This document shows positions 1 to 5,320 of a stretch of 21,749 nt of DNA, one piece after another. The stretch's first letter is position 1; each line of letters begins with the position of its first letter. Origin of the DNA: a virus; the IMG/VR virus record IMGVR_UViG_3300047359_001049, positions 1-21,749 of that record. One strand, written 5' to 3'. Position numbers and translations under genes: made by a program. The notes under the pieces are model-generated. The model worked only from the letters and a program-made list of their open reading frames with translations, made no database searches and had not been told where the DNA came from.

Positions 1-216
1 TCAAATGAATTTGAAGGGACGCCAGGTGGCGATTATATTCCTTATGAAAATCTTACTGAAGAAGTGGTTCTTAGCTGGGTTAAAGATAGCCTTGGGCCTG
101 AAATTGTTTCACAAACAGAAACAGAGATAGACGCAATGGCGGCAGCTAATAAAGAAGCTATTGAGAATCCGTCGGTGGAAAATGGCAAACCTTGGGTTGA
201 TGAAAAACCAAGTTAA
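1..216 (+). CDS. C-terminal part of a DUF7936-like phage protein (partial)
   Basis: Frame 1 is open from the window edge and ends at TAA 214-216, leaving 71 residues; the start lies outside. The visible part reads as an aromatic/Pro segment (YIPYENLTEE), then VLSWVKDSLG, an acidic helix, and a C-terminal Pro/Gly/Trp motif (GKPWVDEKPS). From memory this order (PY..LTee.V..Wv, helix, G.PW) matches a small phage family I know as DUF7936, common in marine cyanophages and pelagiphages and of unknown function. The identification is recollection, not a search. GC is higher than in the genes that follow (75 of the first 180 bases are G or C). An 88-base gap separates it from the next gene. Confidence 0.6.
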   Translation, partial: SNEFEGTPGGDYIPYENLTEEVVLSWVKDSLGPEIVSQTETEIDAMAAANKEAIENPSVENGKPWVDEKPS

Positions 217-251
217 CGCCGTCATAAACCACGTAATATATAAAGTATACC

Positions 252-268
252 AGCTCAGGGATAGAGCA
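252..268 (+). other. tRNA D-arm-like sequence, no complete tRNA
   Basis: The 17 bases AGCTCAGGGATAGAGCA contain a 4-bp stem GCTC (253-256)/GAGC (264-267) and closely resemble a bacterial tRNA D-arm. The following bases do not form an anticodon stem, and I see no T-arm before the ATG at 305. It could be a tRNA remnant, a recombination footprint or chance. It lies in the 88-base gap between the partial left gene and the 107-aa gene. Confidence 0.25.
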
Positions 269-304
269 ACCAGATAGTAATAATTAAACCAAAGCACATT
301 AATC

Positions 305-628
305 ATGGCAAGAATACCAATATATCAAAGACAATTTATAACTTTGACGCAGGCAACACTAGAACCTGCTGTTGGATTAAACGGTCTACAAACAGATACG
401 TATGGTAACCCTATTGCTCCAAAGATAACAACACAACCATTATATATAAATCCTACAGAAATTGCTGGTGTTACAGAGTATTATGATATACCTACAAAGA
501 AATATTTAGATTTAAGATATATATATGTTGGTGTTGGTCTTTTACCAATTATTGTTACTGAATCATATGCTAACATAAAAACAATATTAGATAATATAGA
601 TTGTGATGATTTATGTACAGATGTATAA
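305..628 (+). CDS. Hypothetical phage protein, 107 aa
   Basis: I do not recognise this protein. It starts ATGGCA, like about half the genes here, and ends at TAA 626-628. The sequence is rich in Thr, Ile and Tyr, with alternating polar and hydrophobic stretches that suggest beta strands (for example KKYLDLRYIYVGVGLLPIIV at residues 65-84). An acidic tail with two Cys (NIDCDDLCTDV) follows. There is no signal peptide. The stretch GVGLLPIIV is hydrophobic but too short and isolated for a confident membrane helix. It is 11 bases upstream of the basic DUF6321-like gene, so the two are probably co-transcribed. A small virion or accessory protein is a guess from context. Confidence 0.75.
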   Translation: MARIPIYQRQFITLTQATLEPAVGLNGLQTDTYGNPIAPKITTQPLYINPTEIAGVTEYYDIPTKKYLDLRYIYVGVGLLPIIVTESYANIKTILDNIDCDDLCTDV

Positions 629-639
629 AATAAAAAAAG

Positions 640-930
640 ATGGCAAATAAAAAAGACAGCAGATTAACAAGAGCAGGGGTATCCGGTTATAATAAGCCTA
701 AGCGCACCCCATCACATCCAAAAAAGTCACATGTGGTTGTAGCTAAAGTAGGGGATAAAGTAAAAACTATACGTTTTGGTGAACAAGGGGCCAGCACTGC
801 AGGTAAACCTAAAGCAGGAGAATCGGCTAGAATGAAAGCAAAACGTAAATCTTTTAAGGCAAGACATGGTAAAAACATTAAAAAAGGTAAAATGTCTGCT
901 GCATATTGGGCTGATAAAGTAAAATGGTAA
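640..930 (+). CDS. Small basic phage protein, DUF6321-like
   Basis: This 96-residue, very Lys/Arg-rich protein has conserved-looking blocks: LTRAGVSGYNKPKRTPSHPKK near residues 9-29, a central strand (SHVVVAKVGDKVKTIRFGEQG), and a C-terminal KSFKARHGKNIKKGKMSAAY block ending in WADKVKW. This block order matches, from memory, a family common in marine phages and annotated DUF6321; its function is unknown. The high charge and lack of membrane segments fit nucleic-acid binding or a virion-internal role, but that is inference. Its TAA (928-930) overlaps the start of the next small ORF at 924, a sign of translational coupling. Confidence 0.8.
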   Translation: MANKKDSRLTRAGVSGYNKPKRTPSHPKKSHVVVAKVGDKVKTIRFGEQGASTAGKPKAGESARMKAKRKSFKARHGKNIKKGKMSAAYWADKVKW

Positions 931-1070
931 ATGAATTATTAAAAAGTGCATCAGAACACGGTCAAAAAAGCAGATTGATTGAAGAAATAAATAAACTGAA
1001 AATAGATAATCCAGATAAGTCAGAAGATAGTTTATATAGTTTAGCTTATCAAATAGTTATGAAAACATGA
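924..1070 (+). CDS. Hypothetical small protein, 48 aa
   Basis: This short ORF starts at ATG 924, which overlaps the upstream stop by 7 bases, and ends at TGA 1068-1070, which overlaps the next start in an ATGA arrangement (ATG 1067-1069). Both junctions are typical of translational coupling and are the main reason to believe it is a gene. The product (MVNELLKSASEHGQKSRLIE..., ending in AYQIVMKT) is predicted mainly alpha-helical, with a charged middle (EEINKLKIDNPDKSED) and no Cys or membrane segment. I do not recognise the family. Without it there would be a 136-base hole in an otherwise gapless cluster. Confidence 0.65.
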   Translation: MVNELLKSASEHGQKSRLIEEINKLKIDNPDKSEDSLYSLAYQIVMKT

Positions 1071-1309
1071 CGGAATTAAGTATTAAAAAATTAGGCTTTG
1101 AAAGAGTGAATGTTACCGAAGAAGAGTCAGGTATTGGTTCTTTTTATTACTATGCATATAAAATAGGTCATATTGATTTAATATCTAATAGTAATGATAA
1201 TACTCAAGATGGTAAATGGATTATTGAAATTTTAGAAGGAGACATACAGTTTCATGATATTAATGAACTTAAAACTGTTATTAAAATACTTGAACGTAAT
1301 AAATTATAG
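1067..1309 (+). CDS. Hypothetical protein, 80 aa
   Basis: I do not recognise this 80-residue protein. It begins at the ATGA overlap with the 48-aa ORF and ends at TAG 1307-1309. It is acidic, with likely beta strands (GIGSFYYYAYKIGHIDLIS at about 22-40, then KWIIEILEGDIQFHDI) and a C-terminal helix (NELKTVIKILERNK). The compact alpha/beta pattern suggests a small globular domain. It is the last gene before the 60-base gap that holds a candidate promoter, so it probably ends the first transcription unit, although I see no hairpin terminator after it. Confidence 0.75.
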   Translation: MTELSIKKLGFERVNVTEEESGIGSFYYYAYKIGHIDLISNSNDNTQDGKWIIEILEGDIQFHDINELKTVIKILERNKL

Positions 1310-1337
1310 TAAACTTTTTTTATTTAAACATTTTTTA

Positions 1338-1345
1338 TATATTTG
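1338..1345 (+). promoter_or_regulatory. Candidate Bacteroidota-type -7 box
   Basis: TATATTTG fits the Bacteroidota -7 consensus TAnnTTTG exactly and lies 24 bases before ATG 1370, in one of the few gaps of the left half. No clear TTTG-type -33 element is visible about 20 bases upstream, where the sequence is T-rich. It would drive the packaging operon starting at 1370. Confidence 0.45.
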
Positions 1346-1369
1346 TTGTATTAATTTAAATATATAAAA

Positions 1370-1669
1370 ATGAAAAATTTAAAAACCAATCCTGAATTAT
1401 CTGAAAAAGATCCTAAATTAAGTAAAGAAGATCTTGCAAAACGTAGAGAAGAAATAACTGAGTTCTACAAAGATAATATTCCACATTTAGAAGTACAAGC
1501 GGATTATGAAATGTTGCTGGCTGCAATTGAAAAGGCTAGAGCAGAGCGTATGCAAGCTCAAATGTACATGGCACAACAGTATGCTGCACAAAAAGAAGGT
1601 GATCAACCATCAACACCGGAAGCAGAAGAGTTTAAAGCTGCTATGGCTGATGCAATGAACCCTTCATAA
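1370..1669 (+). CDS. Hypothetical coiled-coil phage protein, 99 aa
   Basis: This is a charged, mostly helical protein. It has a Pro/Lys-rich N-terminus with two near repeats (LSEKDPK, LSKEDLA), a segment FYKDNIPHLEVQADYEMLLA at about 33-52, and a long helix rich in Ala, Gln, Met and Glu (AIEKARAERMQAQMYMAQQY). It ends in an acidic Pro/Ala tail. From memory, similar small proteins with an IPHL..QxxYE..L..I..AR.eR pattern are frequent in marine phages, with no assigned function. It is the first gene after the candidate promoter at 1338, and only one base separates it from the amidase gene. The start context tatataaaaATG closely matches that of the gene at 14780. Confidence 0.8.
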   Translation: MKNLKTNPELSEKDPKLSKEDLAKRREEITEFYKDNIPHLEVQADYEMLLAAIEKARAERMQAQMYMAQQYAAQKEGDQPSTPEAEEFKAAMADAMNPS

Positions 1670-1670
1670 A

Positions 1671-2591
1671 ATGAAGATGTTAAAAATAGGATCATCTGGT
1701 CCTAATGTAGTTGTACTTCAAAACAAGTTAGGGATCAAAGCCGATGGTATCTTTGGTCCCAATACTGAAAAATATGTAAATAGGTTTCAACTTACTCATG
1801 ACTTACCTGTTACTGGTATAGTAGATAACGATGTCTGGTCATTGTTAATGAATTTACAATTAACAAGACCTGAAGAAATTGATGAAGATACGGATCTACA
1901 AAATCAAATTTATAAAACTAATTTTAATCAAACAATACACAAACATTTTTTACCAAAAGGAGAGTATATTGAAGGCCCTATAAATAATGAATATGTATTC
2001 TTACATCATACAGCTGGACATGCAAATCCTTTTGCTTGTATTGATATGTGGGGTAGAGACACGCGAGGTCGTATAGCTACTGAATTTGTATTAGGAGGTA
2101 TTGATCACAGAAATGGTAATAATGAGCATGATGGTGTAATGGTTCAAGCATTTCCAAAAGGTGCACAAGGTTGGCATTTAGGTAAAACAGGATCAGGTTG
2201 GATGAACCGTCATTCTGTTGGATTAGAAATATGTTCAATGGGATATTTAGATAATAATAATAAAACATATGTTAACTCAATCTGTCAAGAAGATCAAGTA
2301 ACTGTATTATCAGAGCCATTTAATGGAAAAAACACTTGGCATAGTTATTCAGATATTCAGATTAAAGAAATAGAAAAGTGGTTAAAATATGTTGGTGAAA
2401 GAGATCAAATTGATATTAGAATAGGTTTAAAACAATTTATTCAAAAATATGGAGCAACAAAAGGTTTTGGATTTCAAAAAGAAGCTTATTTAGGTAAAGT
2501 TAAAGGATTATTAACACATACAAACGTTAGATTGGATAAAACAGATTGTTATCCTCATCCTGATTTAGTTGATATGATAATGAGTTTATGA
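1671..2591 (+). CDS. N-acetylmuramoyl-L-alanine amidase with peptidoglycan-binding domain
   Basis: This 306-aa enzyme is predicted to cut the amide bond between muramic acid and L-alanine in peptidoglycan. Residues 4-60 form a PG_binding_1-type domain (LKIGSSGPNVVVLQ, KADGIFGPNTEKYVNRFQ, VTGIVDNDVW). A linker follows, then an Amidase_2/T7-lysozyme-like domain at about 105-300. Likely zinc ligands and catalytic residues are in LHHT (His112/113), GWHLG (His169), SVGLEI (Glu186) and THTNVRLDKTDCYPHP (His283, Lys290, Cys293), the last resembling the H...K.C arrangement of T7 lysozyme. The segment between Glu186 and His283 is longer than in minimal amidases. There is no signal peptide, so if it is an endolysin it would need a holin (none is visible here) for export. 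It may instead be a virion-associated lysin. Confidence 0.93.
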   Translation: MKMLKIGSSGPNVVVLQNKLGIKADGIFGPNTEKYVNRFQLTHDLPVTGIVDNDVWSLLMNLQLTRPEEIDEDTDLQNQIYKTNFNQTIHKHFLPKGEYIEGPINNEYVFLHHTAGHANPFACIDMWGRDTRGRIATEFVLGGIDHRNGNNEHDGVMVQAFPKGAQGWHLGKTGSGWMNRHSVGLEICSMGYLDNNNKTYVNSICQEDQVTVLSEPFNGKNTWHSYSDIQIKEIEKWLKYVGERDQIDIRIGLKQFIQKYGATKGFGFQKEAYLGKVKGLLTHTNVRLDKTDCYPHPDLVDMIMSL

Positions 2592-2592
2592 T

Positions 2593-2964
2593 ATGGCAAT
2601 AGTAAATAAAGTTGATTTAAAAATGAAAGTTGATATTGATTTAAGTATAAAATATCAAATAATAACATATTGTTTTTTTAATAACATACTTATTAGTAAT
2701 TCAGACTTAAAATTTTTAGCAGAGTTGTCAAAAAATAGAAATATAGAATTAACTAAATTTTGTTTAAAGTTGGTGGAGGATAAAATATTCAAAAGTCCTC
2801 AATCTGCAAGAAATGCAATTTCAAAAGCTGAAAGAAAAAAACTAATTGTTAAAAAAGGAAATAATAAAAAAACAATATCTCTTGAAAAAAATATAAATGT
2901 ACAGATAGAGGGATTGGTTTTACTTGATTATAAAATATTAGGTTATGAATCCCAAAAGTCATAA
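2593..2964 (+). CDS. Hypothetical protein, possible winged-helix DNA-binding
   Basis: This 123-aa protein is Lys- and Asn-rich and predicted largely helical. The region SPQSARNAISKAERKKLIVK (about 68-87), followed by a beta-like KKTISLEKNINVQIEG, resembles a helix-turn-helix plus wing: helix, recognition-like helix, then a basic strand. It could therefore be a small DNA-binding or regulatory protein, but no family is recognised with confidence. One base separates it from the amidase gene, and it overlaps the downstream HU/IHF-like gene by 20 bases, which suggests coupled translation. The pairing with a DNA-architectural protein supports a DNA-related role. Confidence 0.75.
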   Translation: MAIVNKVDLKMKVDIDLSIKYQIITYCFFNNILISNSDLKFLAELSKNRNIELTKFCLKLVEDKIFKSPQSARNAISKAERKKLIVKKGNNKKTISLEKNINVQIEGLVLLDYKILGYESQKS

Positions 2965-3301
2965 AGATATTAAGGAAGGTATTGCTGATGAGGTTGGTGT
3001 TCATAATTCAGTTGTAGATGAATTTATAACTTTTTATTATGCTAAGCTTAGAAAAAAATTATCTAATTTGGATTATCCAAGGATATATGTTGATGGATTA
3101 GGGACCTTTCATTTAAGAAAAAATAAACTTGAAAAAGGAATTAAAAAGAATAAAAGCATACTTGGAAATTTAGCTAAAAGAACTTATGCTGGATTTGCAA
3201 AAAGTCAAGAAATAAATATAAACCTTAAGCAAATGGAATCAGCATTAAAGCAAATAGAAAGCGATATACTAAATAAAAAACAATTTAAAAATGGCAAATA
3301 G
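2945..3301 (+). CDS. HU/IHF-like DNA-binding protein
   Basis: This 118-aa protein fits the bacterial HU/IHF fold. Helices at about 6-40 (IADEVGVHNSVVDEFITFYY) carry the usual IA...g.....V..... pattern, and RIYVDGLGTFHLRKNKLEKG (46-65) matches the hallmark strand pair (GfGtF.vr). The beta arm after this is short and Lys-rich and lacks the usual Arg-Asn-Pro tip. The C-terminus adds a helical extension (LKQMESALKQIESDIL). Dimeric HU/IHF proteins bend or compact DNA. Crass-like and other Bacteroidota phages carry such genes, so a role in genome architecture, packaging or regulation is likely but inferred. It overlaps its neighbours by 20 bases (upstream) and 11 bases (downstream). Confidence 0.8.
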   Translation: MNPKSHKDIKEGIADEVGVHNSVVDEFITFYYAKLRKKLSNLDYPRIYVDGLGTFHLRKNKLEKGIKKNKSILGNLAKRTYAGFAKSQEININLKQMESALKQIESDILNKKQFKNGK

Positions 3302-3620
3302 TTGGAAAAAATATGTTGATGCATTTAAAAATATTGATAAAATTACAGAAGGCATAAAGAACAATATTTTTAAAAAAGAACATATTGAAGCTGTTGCTAC
3401 TGATAGATTTCAGATATGTATTAAATGTTCATTGTTTGATGCAAAAGGTGATGATTGTTTAGCACCTGGTACTCAACCATGTTGTTCAGATTGTGGTTGT
3501 AGTCTTGCGTTTAAAGTCAGATCAATATCATCTGAATGCCCGAAAGGATATTGGGATGCTCTAGTAACAGAAGAGCAAGAAGATATAATAACTAATCAAA
3601 TAAACAAAAATGGTAATTAA
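3291..3620 (+). CDS. Cys-rich putative zinc-binding phage protein
   Basis: This 109-aa protein has an N-terminal helix and a Cys cluster: CIKC (43/46), Cys56, CCSDCGC (64, 65, 68, 70) and SSECPKGYW (Cys83). The spacing is typical of one or two structural zinc sites. The block C..C......C.......CC..CGC.L..K.RS.SSECP.G.W is one I recall from Bacteroidota and marine phages near terminase genes, but I know of no function. The start is embedded in the end of the HU-like gene, and its own end contains the start of a micro-ORF (3610). A nucleic-acid or protein-interaction role in packaging is possible from context only. Confidence 0.8.
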   Translation: MANSWKKYVDAFKNIDKITEGIKNNIFKKEHIEAVATDRFQICIKCSLFDAKGDDCLAPGTQPCCSDCGCSLAFKVRSISSECPKGYWDALVTEEQEDIITNQINKNGN

Positions 3621-3696
3621 TTATATTTATAAAGAAGAAATAACAAAAGTAGTAACTGAAACTGAAGGTTATTGGTATACTACAACAACACTATAA
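3610..3696 (+). CDS. Possible micro-ORF, 28 aa
   Basis: ATG 3610 overlaps the previous stop by 11 bases, in the same way that 3291 overlaps its neighbour. The frame ends at TAA 3694-3696, two bases before ATG 3699 of the nuclease gene. The product is MVINYIYKEEITKVVTETEG followed by YWYTTTTL. It is too short to assign, and may be a real peptide or simply a translation-coupling leader for the nuclease. The tight fit on both sides is the only evidence. Confidence 0.4.
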   Translation: MVINYIYKEEITKVVTETEGYWYTTTTL

Positions 3697-3698
3697 CT

Positions 3699-4511
3699 AT
3701 GGCAATTATATTTAAAGAAGAAGGACATGTTTATGAAAGTAATGATAATGATGATATTCAATGGGTTAGTGTAACTTCATTGGTTGGTAAATTTAAACCT
3801 AAGTTTGATAGAGATGGACAAGCTAAAAAATCTTCTAAAAATAAAAGATCCAAATGGTATGGTATGACACCAAAAGAAATTTTAGAAGCATGGGATAATG
3901 AAACTAAAAGAGCAATTAAGCTTGGTAATTTTTATCATAATCAGAGAGAGGCTGATATGTTAGGTTTAGATACAATTGGTAAATACGGTGTGGAAGTTCC
4001 TATTATTAAACCAATTATTGATGAAAAGGGTATAAAAATTGCACCAAATCAAAAACTAGAAGAGGGTGTTTATCCTGAACATTTGGTTTATTTAAAATCT
4101 GCCGGTCTTTGCGGTCAAGCAGATGTAGTTGAAGTGGTTAATGGATATATTAATATCAATGATTATAAAACTAATAAAGAAATAAAAGAAAAAGGGTTTA
4201 CAAATTGGGAAGGTATAACTAAAAAAATGTATAAACCAATTAGTCACCTTGATGATTGTAATCTTAATCATTATAACTTACAACTAAGTATTTATGCGTA
4301 TATTATTAAAAAGCACAATCCAAAACTTAAGATAGGGAAATTAACTATTCAGCATGTAAAGTTTAAACAAGTTGGTGAAGATTCTAATGGATATCCAATA
4401 AATGAACATGTAAATGGTGAACCAGTATTAGAAGAGATAAAAATTTATGAACTGCCATATTTAAAAGATGAAGTAACATCTTTAATAATGTGGATTAAAG
4501 ATAATCAATAA
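3699..4511 (+). CDS. PD-(D/E)XK (RecB/Cas4-like) nuclease
   Basis: With start ATGGCA at 3699 the protein has 270 residues. A TTG at 3672 would add nine residues but would overlap the micro-ORF and is less likely. Motifs fit a RecB-family PD-(D/E)XK nuclease: LGNFYHNQRE (His80, Glu84), PEHLVY (Glu127), LCGQADVVE (Asp142), ININDYKTNKE (Asp155 and Lys157, the core motif) and LNHYNLQLSIYAYII (Gln195, Tyr199, the motif-IV helix). Such enzymes cut DNA with metal ions as exonucleases or endonucleases in recombination, repair or DNA processing. There is no helicase domain, so it acts alone or with a partner. Its place before the packaging genes suggests processing of replicated DNA; this is inference. 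Confidence 0.85.
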   Translation: MAIIFKEEGHVYESNDNDDIQWVSVTSLVGKFKPKFDRDGQAKKSSKNKRSKWYGMTPKEILEAWDNETKRAIKLGNFYHNQREADMLGLDTIGKYGVEVPIIKPIIDEKGIKIAPNQKLEEGVYPEHLVYLKSAGLCGQADVVEVVNGYININDYKTNKEIKEKGFTNWEGITKKMYKPISHLDDCNLNHYNLQLSIYAYIIKKHNPKLKIGKLTIQHVKFKQVGEDSNGYPINEHVNGEPVLEEIKIYELPYLKDEVTSLIMWIKDNQ

Positions 4512-4514
4512 AAT

Positions 4515-5033
4515 ATGATAATAAAATTATTTGACATACAAAATAATAGTTTGATATTAACTGAACATTGCTATGCTTTACCTTTTTTGAAAAAAATAAT
4601 GGATGAGTATCCTGACACAAATTTATCTATTTATAAATATTTATTTTATATGACATGTCCAAATCCAGATTTAAATCCTTTTTTTAATTTACCGGAACAT
4701 GAAAAGGAAGATATTATCATAGAAGAAATTGAACTTGAAGAATCAACAGAAGATCCAACAATAAGATATGCTAAAGCAATGTGTGAAAAGCTTTATCAAA
4801 CTCCTACATACAGAGCTTATGTAGGTATAAAATCTATGTTAGATAGATTAGCAAAATATATGGAAGTTACAGCTATTGAACATGGTAGAGACGGAAATAT
4901 AAATTCAATGGTAAATGCTGCTGCAAAATTTGAGTCAATTAGACAATCATATAAAGGTGCATTTACAGATATGAGACAAGAACAAGACAGCTCTGTGCGT
5001 GGTGGCGCAGGTTTAGCTTATGACCAATTATAA
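4515..5033 (+). CDS. Hypothetical protein upstream of GroES/TerL; small-terminase candidate
   Basis: This 172-aa protein has two parts. Residues 1-60 are a hydrophobic, aromatic alpha/beta segment (LFDIQNNSLILTEHCYALPF). After an acidic linker (EEIELEESTEDP), residues 80-172 are helical: RYAKAMCEKLYQTPTYRAYV, then KSMLDRLAKYME, AAKFESIRQSYKGAFTDMRQ, and a Gly/Ala tail GGAGLAYDQL. The C-terminal block looks familiar from uncultured phage contigs, but I cannot name it. The small terminase is often encoded just before TerL and is helical and oligomeric, so that role is possible. No helix-turn-helix is obvious, and GroES lies between it and TerL. Confidence 0.75.
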   Translation: MIIKLFDIQNNSLILTEHCYALPFLKKIMDEYPDTNLSIYKYLFYMTCPNPDLNPFFNLPEHEKEDIIIEEIELEESTEDPTIRYAKAMCEKLYQTPTYRAYVGIKSMLDRLAKYMEVTAIEHGRDGNINSMVNAAAKFESIRQSYKGAFTDMRQEQDSSVRGGAGLAYDQL

Positions 5034-5044
5034 AAACAACAATT

Positions 5045-5320
5045 ATGGCAGAAAAAATTATTCCTGTAGGACAAAAATTATTAATCAAAGAAATAAAAGC
5101 AGCATCTAAAACTGCATCTGGACTTATTATTCCTGAAATGGCTCAAAAAATAACTTTTAGAGGTGAGGTTGTTGGGATAGGAGATTCAGTTAAAGAAATA
5201 AAAATAGGTGACATAGTTCAATACGCTGAACATGCTATGCCCACTCCAATGAAACATGATGGTCAGGAGCATTTATTATTGCAGGCAGGGGATGTTTATG
5301 CCATTATAAGAGATGAGTAG
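5045..5320 (+). CDS. groES: GroES-like co-chaperonin (Cpn10)
   Basis: This 91-aa protein is close to the usual 95-100 residues of GroES and matches along its length: N-terminal strand IPVGQKLLIKEI, mobile loop at about 17-34 (KAASKTASGLIIPEMAQK, with Gly-Leu-Ile-Ile in place of the Gly-Ile-Val-Leu that contacts GroEL), FRGEVVGIGDS, IKIGDIVQYAEHA, and the C-terminal HLLLQAGDVYAII. A heptameric lid of this kind would pair with host GroEL in the cytoplasm. T4 gp31 does this for capsid folding, so the major capsid protein is the likely client (inference). There is no GroEL gene in the window. Its stop overlaps the terminase start by 8 bases. Confidence 0.93.
   Translation: MAEKIIPVGQKLLIKEIKAASKTASGLIIPEMAQKITFRGEVVGIGDSVKEIKIGDIVQYAEHAMPTPMKHDGQEHLLLQAGDVYAIIRDE

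Noticed and set aside
252-300. A complete tRNA gene beginning with the D-arm-like sequence
   Set aside because: No anticodon stem, no T-arm and no acceptor pairing can be drawn with the flanking bases before ATG 305.
1671-2591. Toxin or defence system built from amidase, HU-like and zinc proteins
   Set aside because: The arrangement is explained by a phage packaging/lysis cluster; no defence domain or toxin-antitoxin pair is visible.
3672-3698. TTG start adding nine residues to the nuclease
   Set aside because: ATGGCA at 3699 has the context common to most genes here, and the extension would overlap the micro-ORF.
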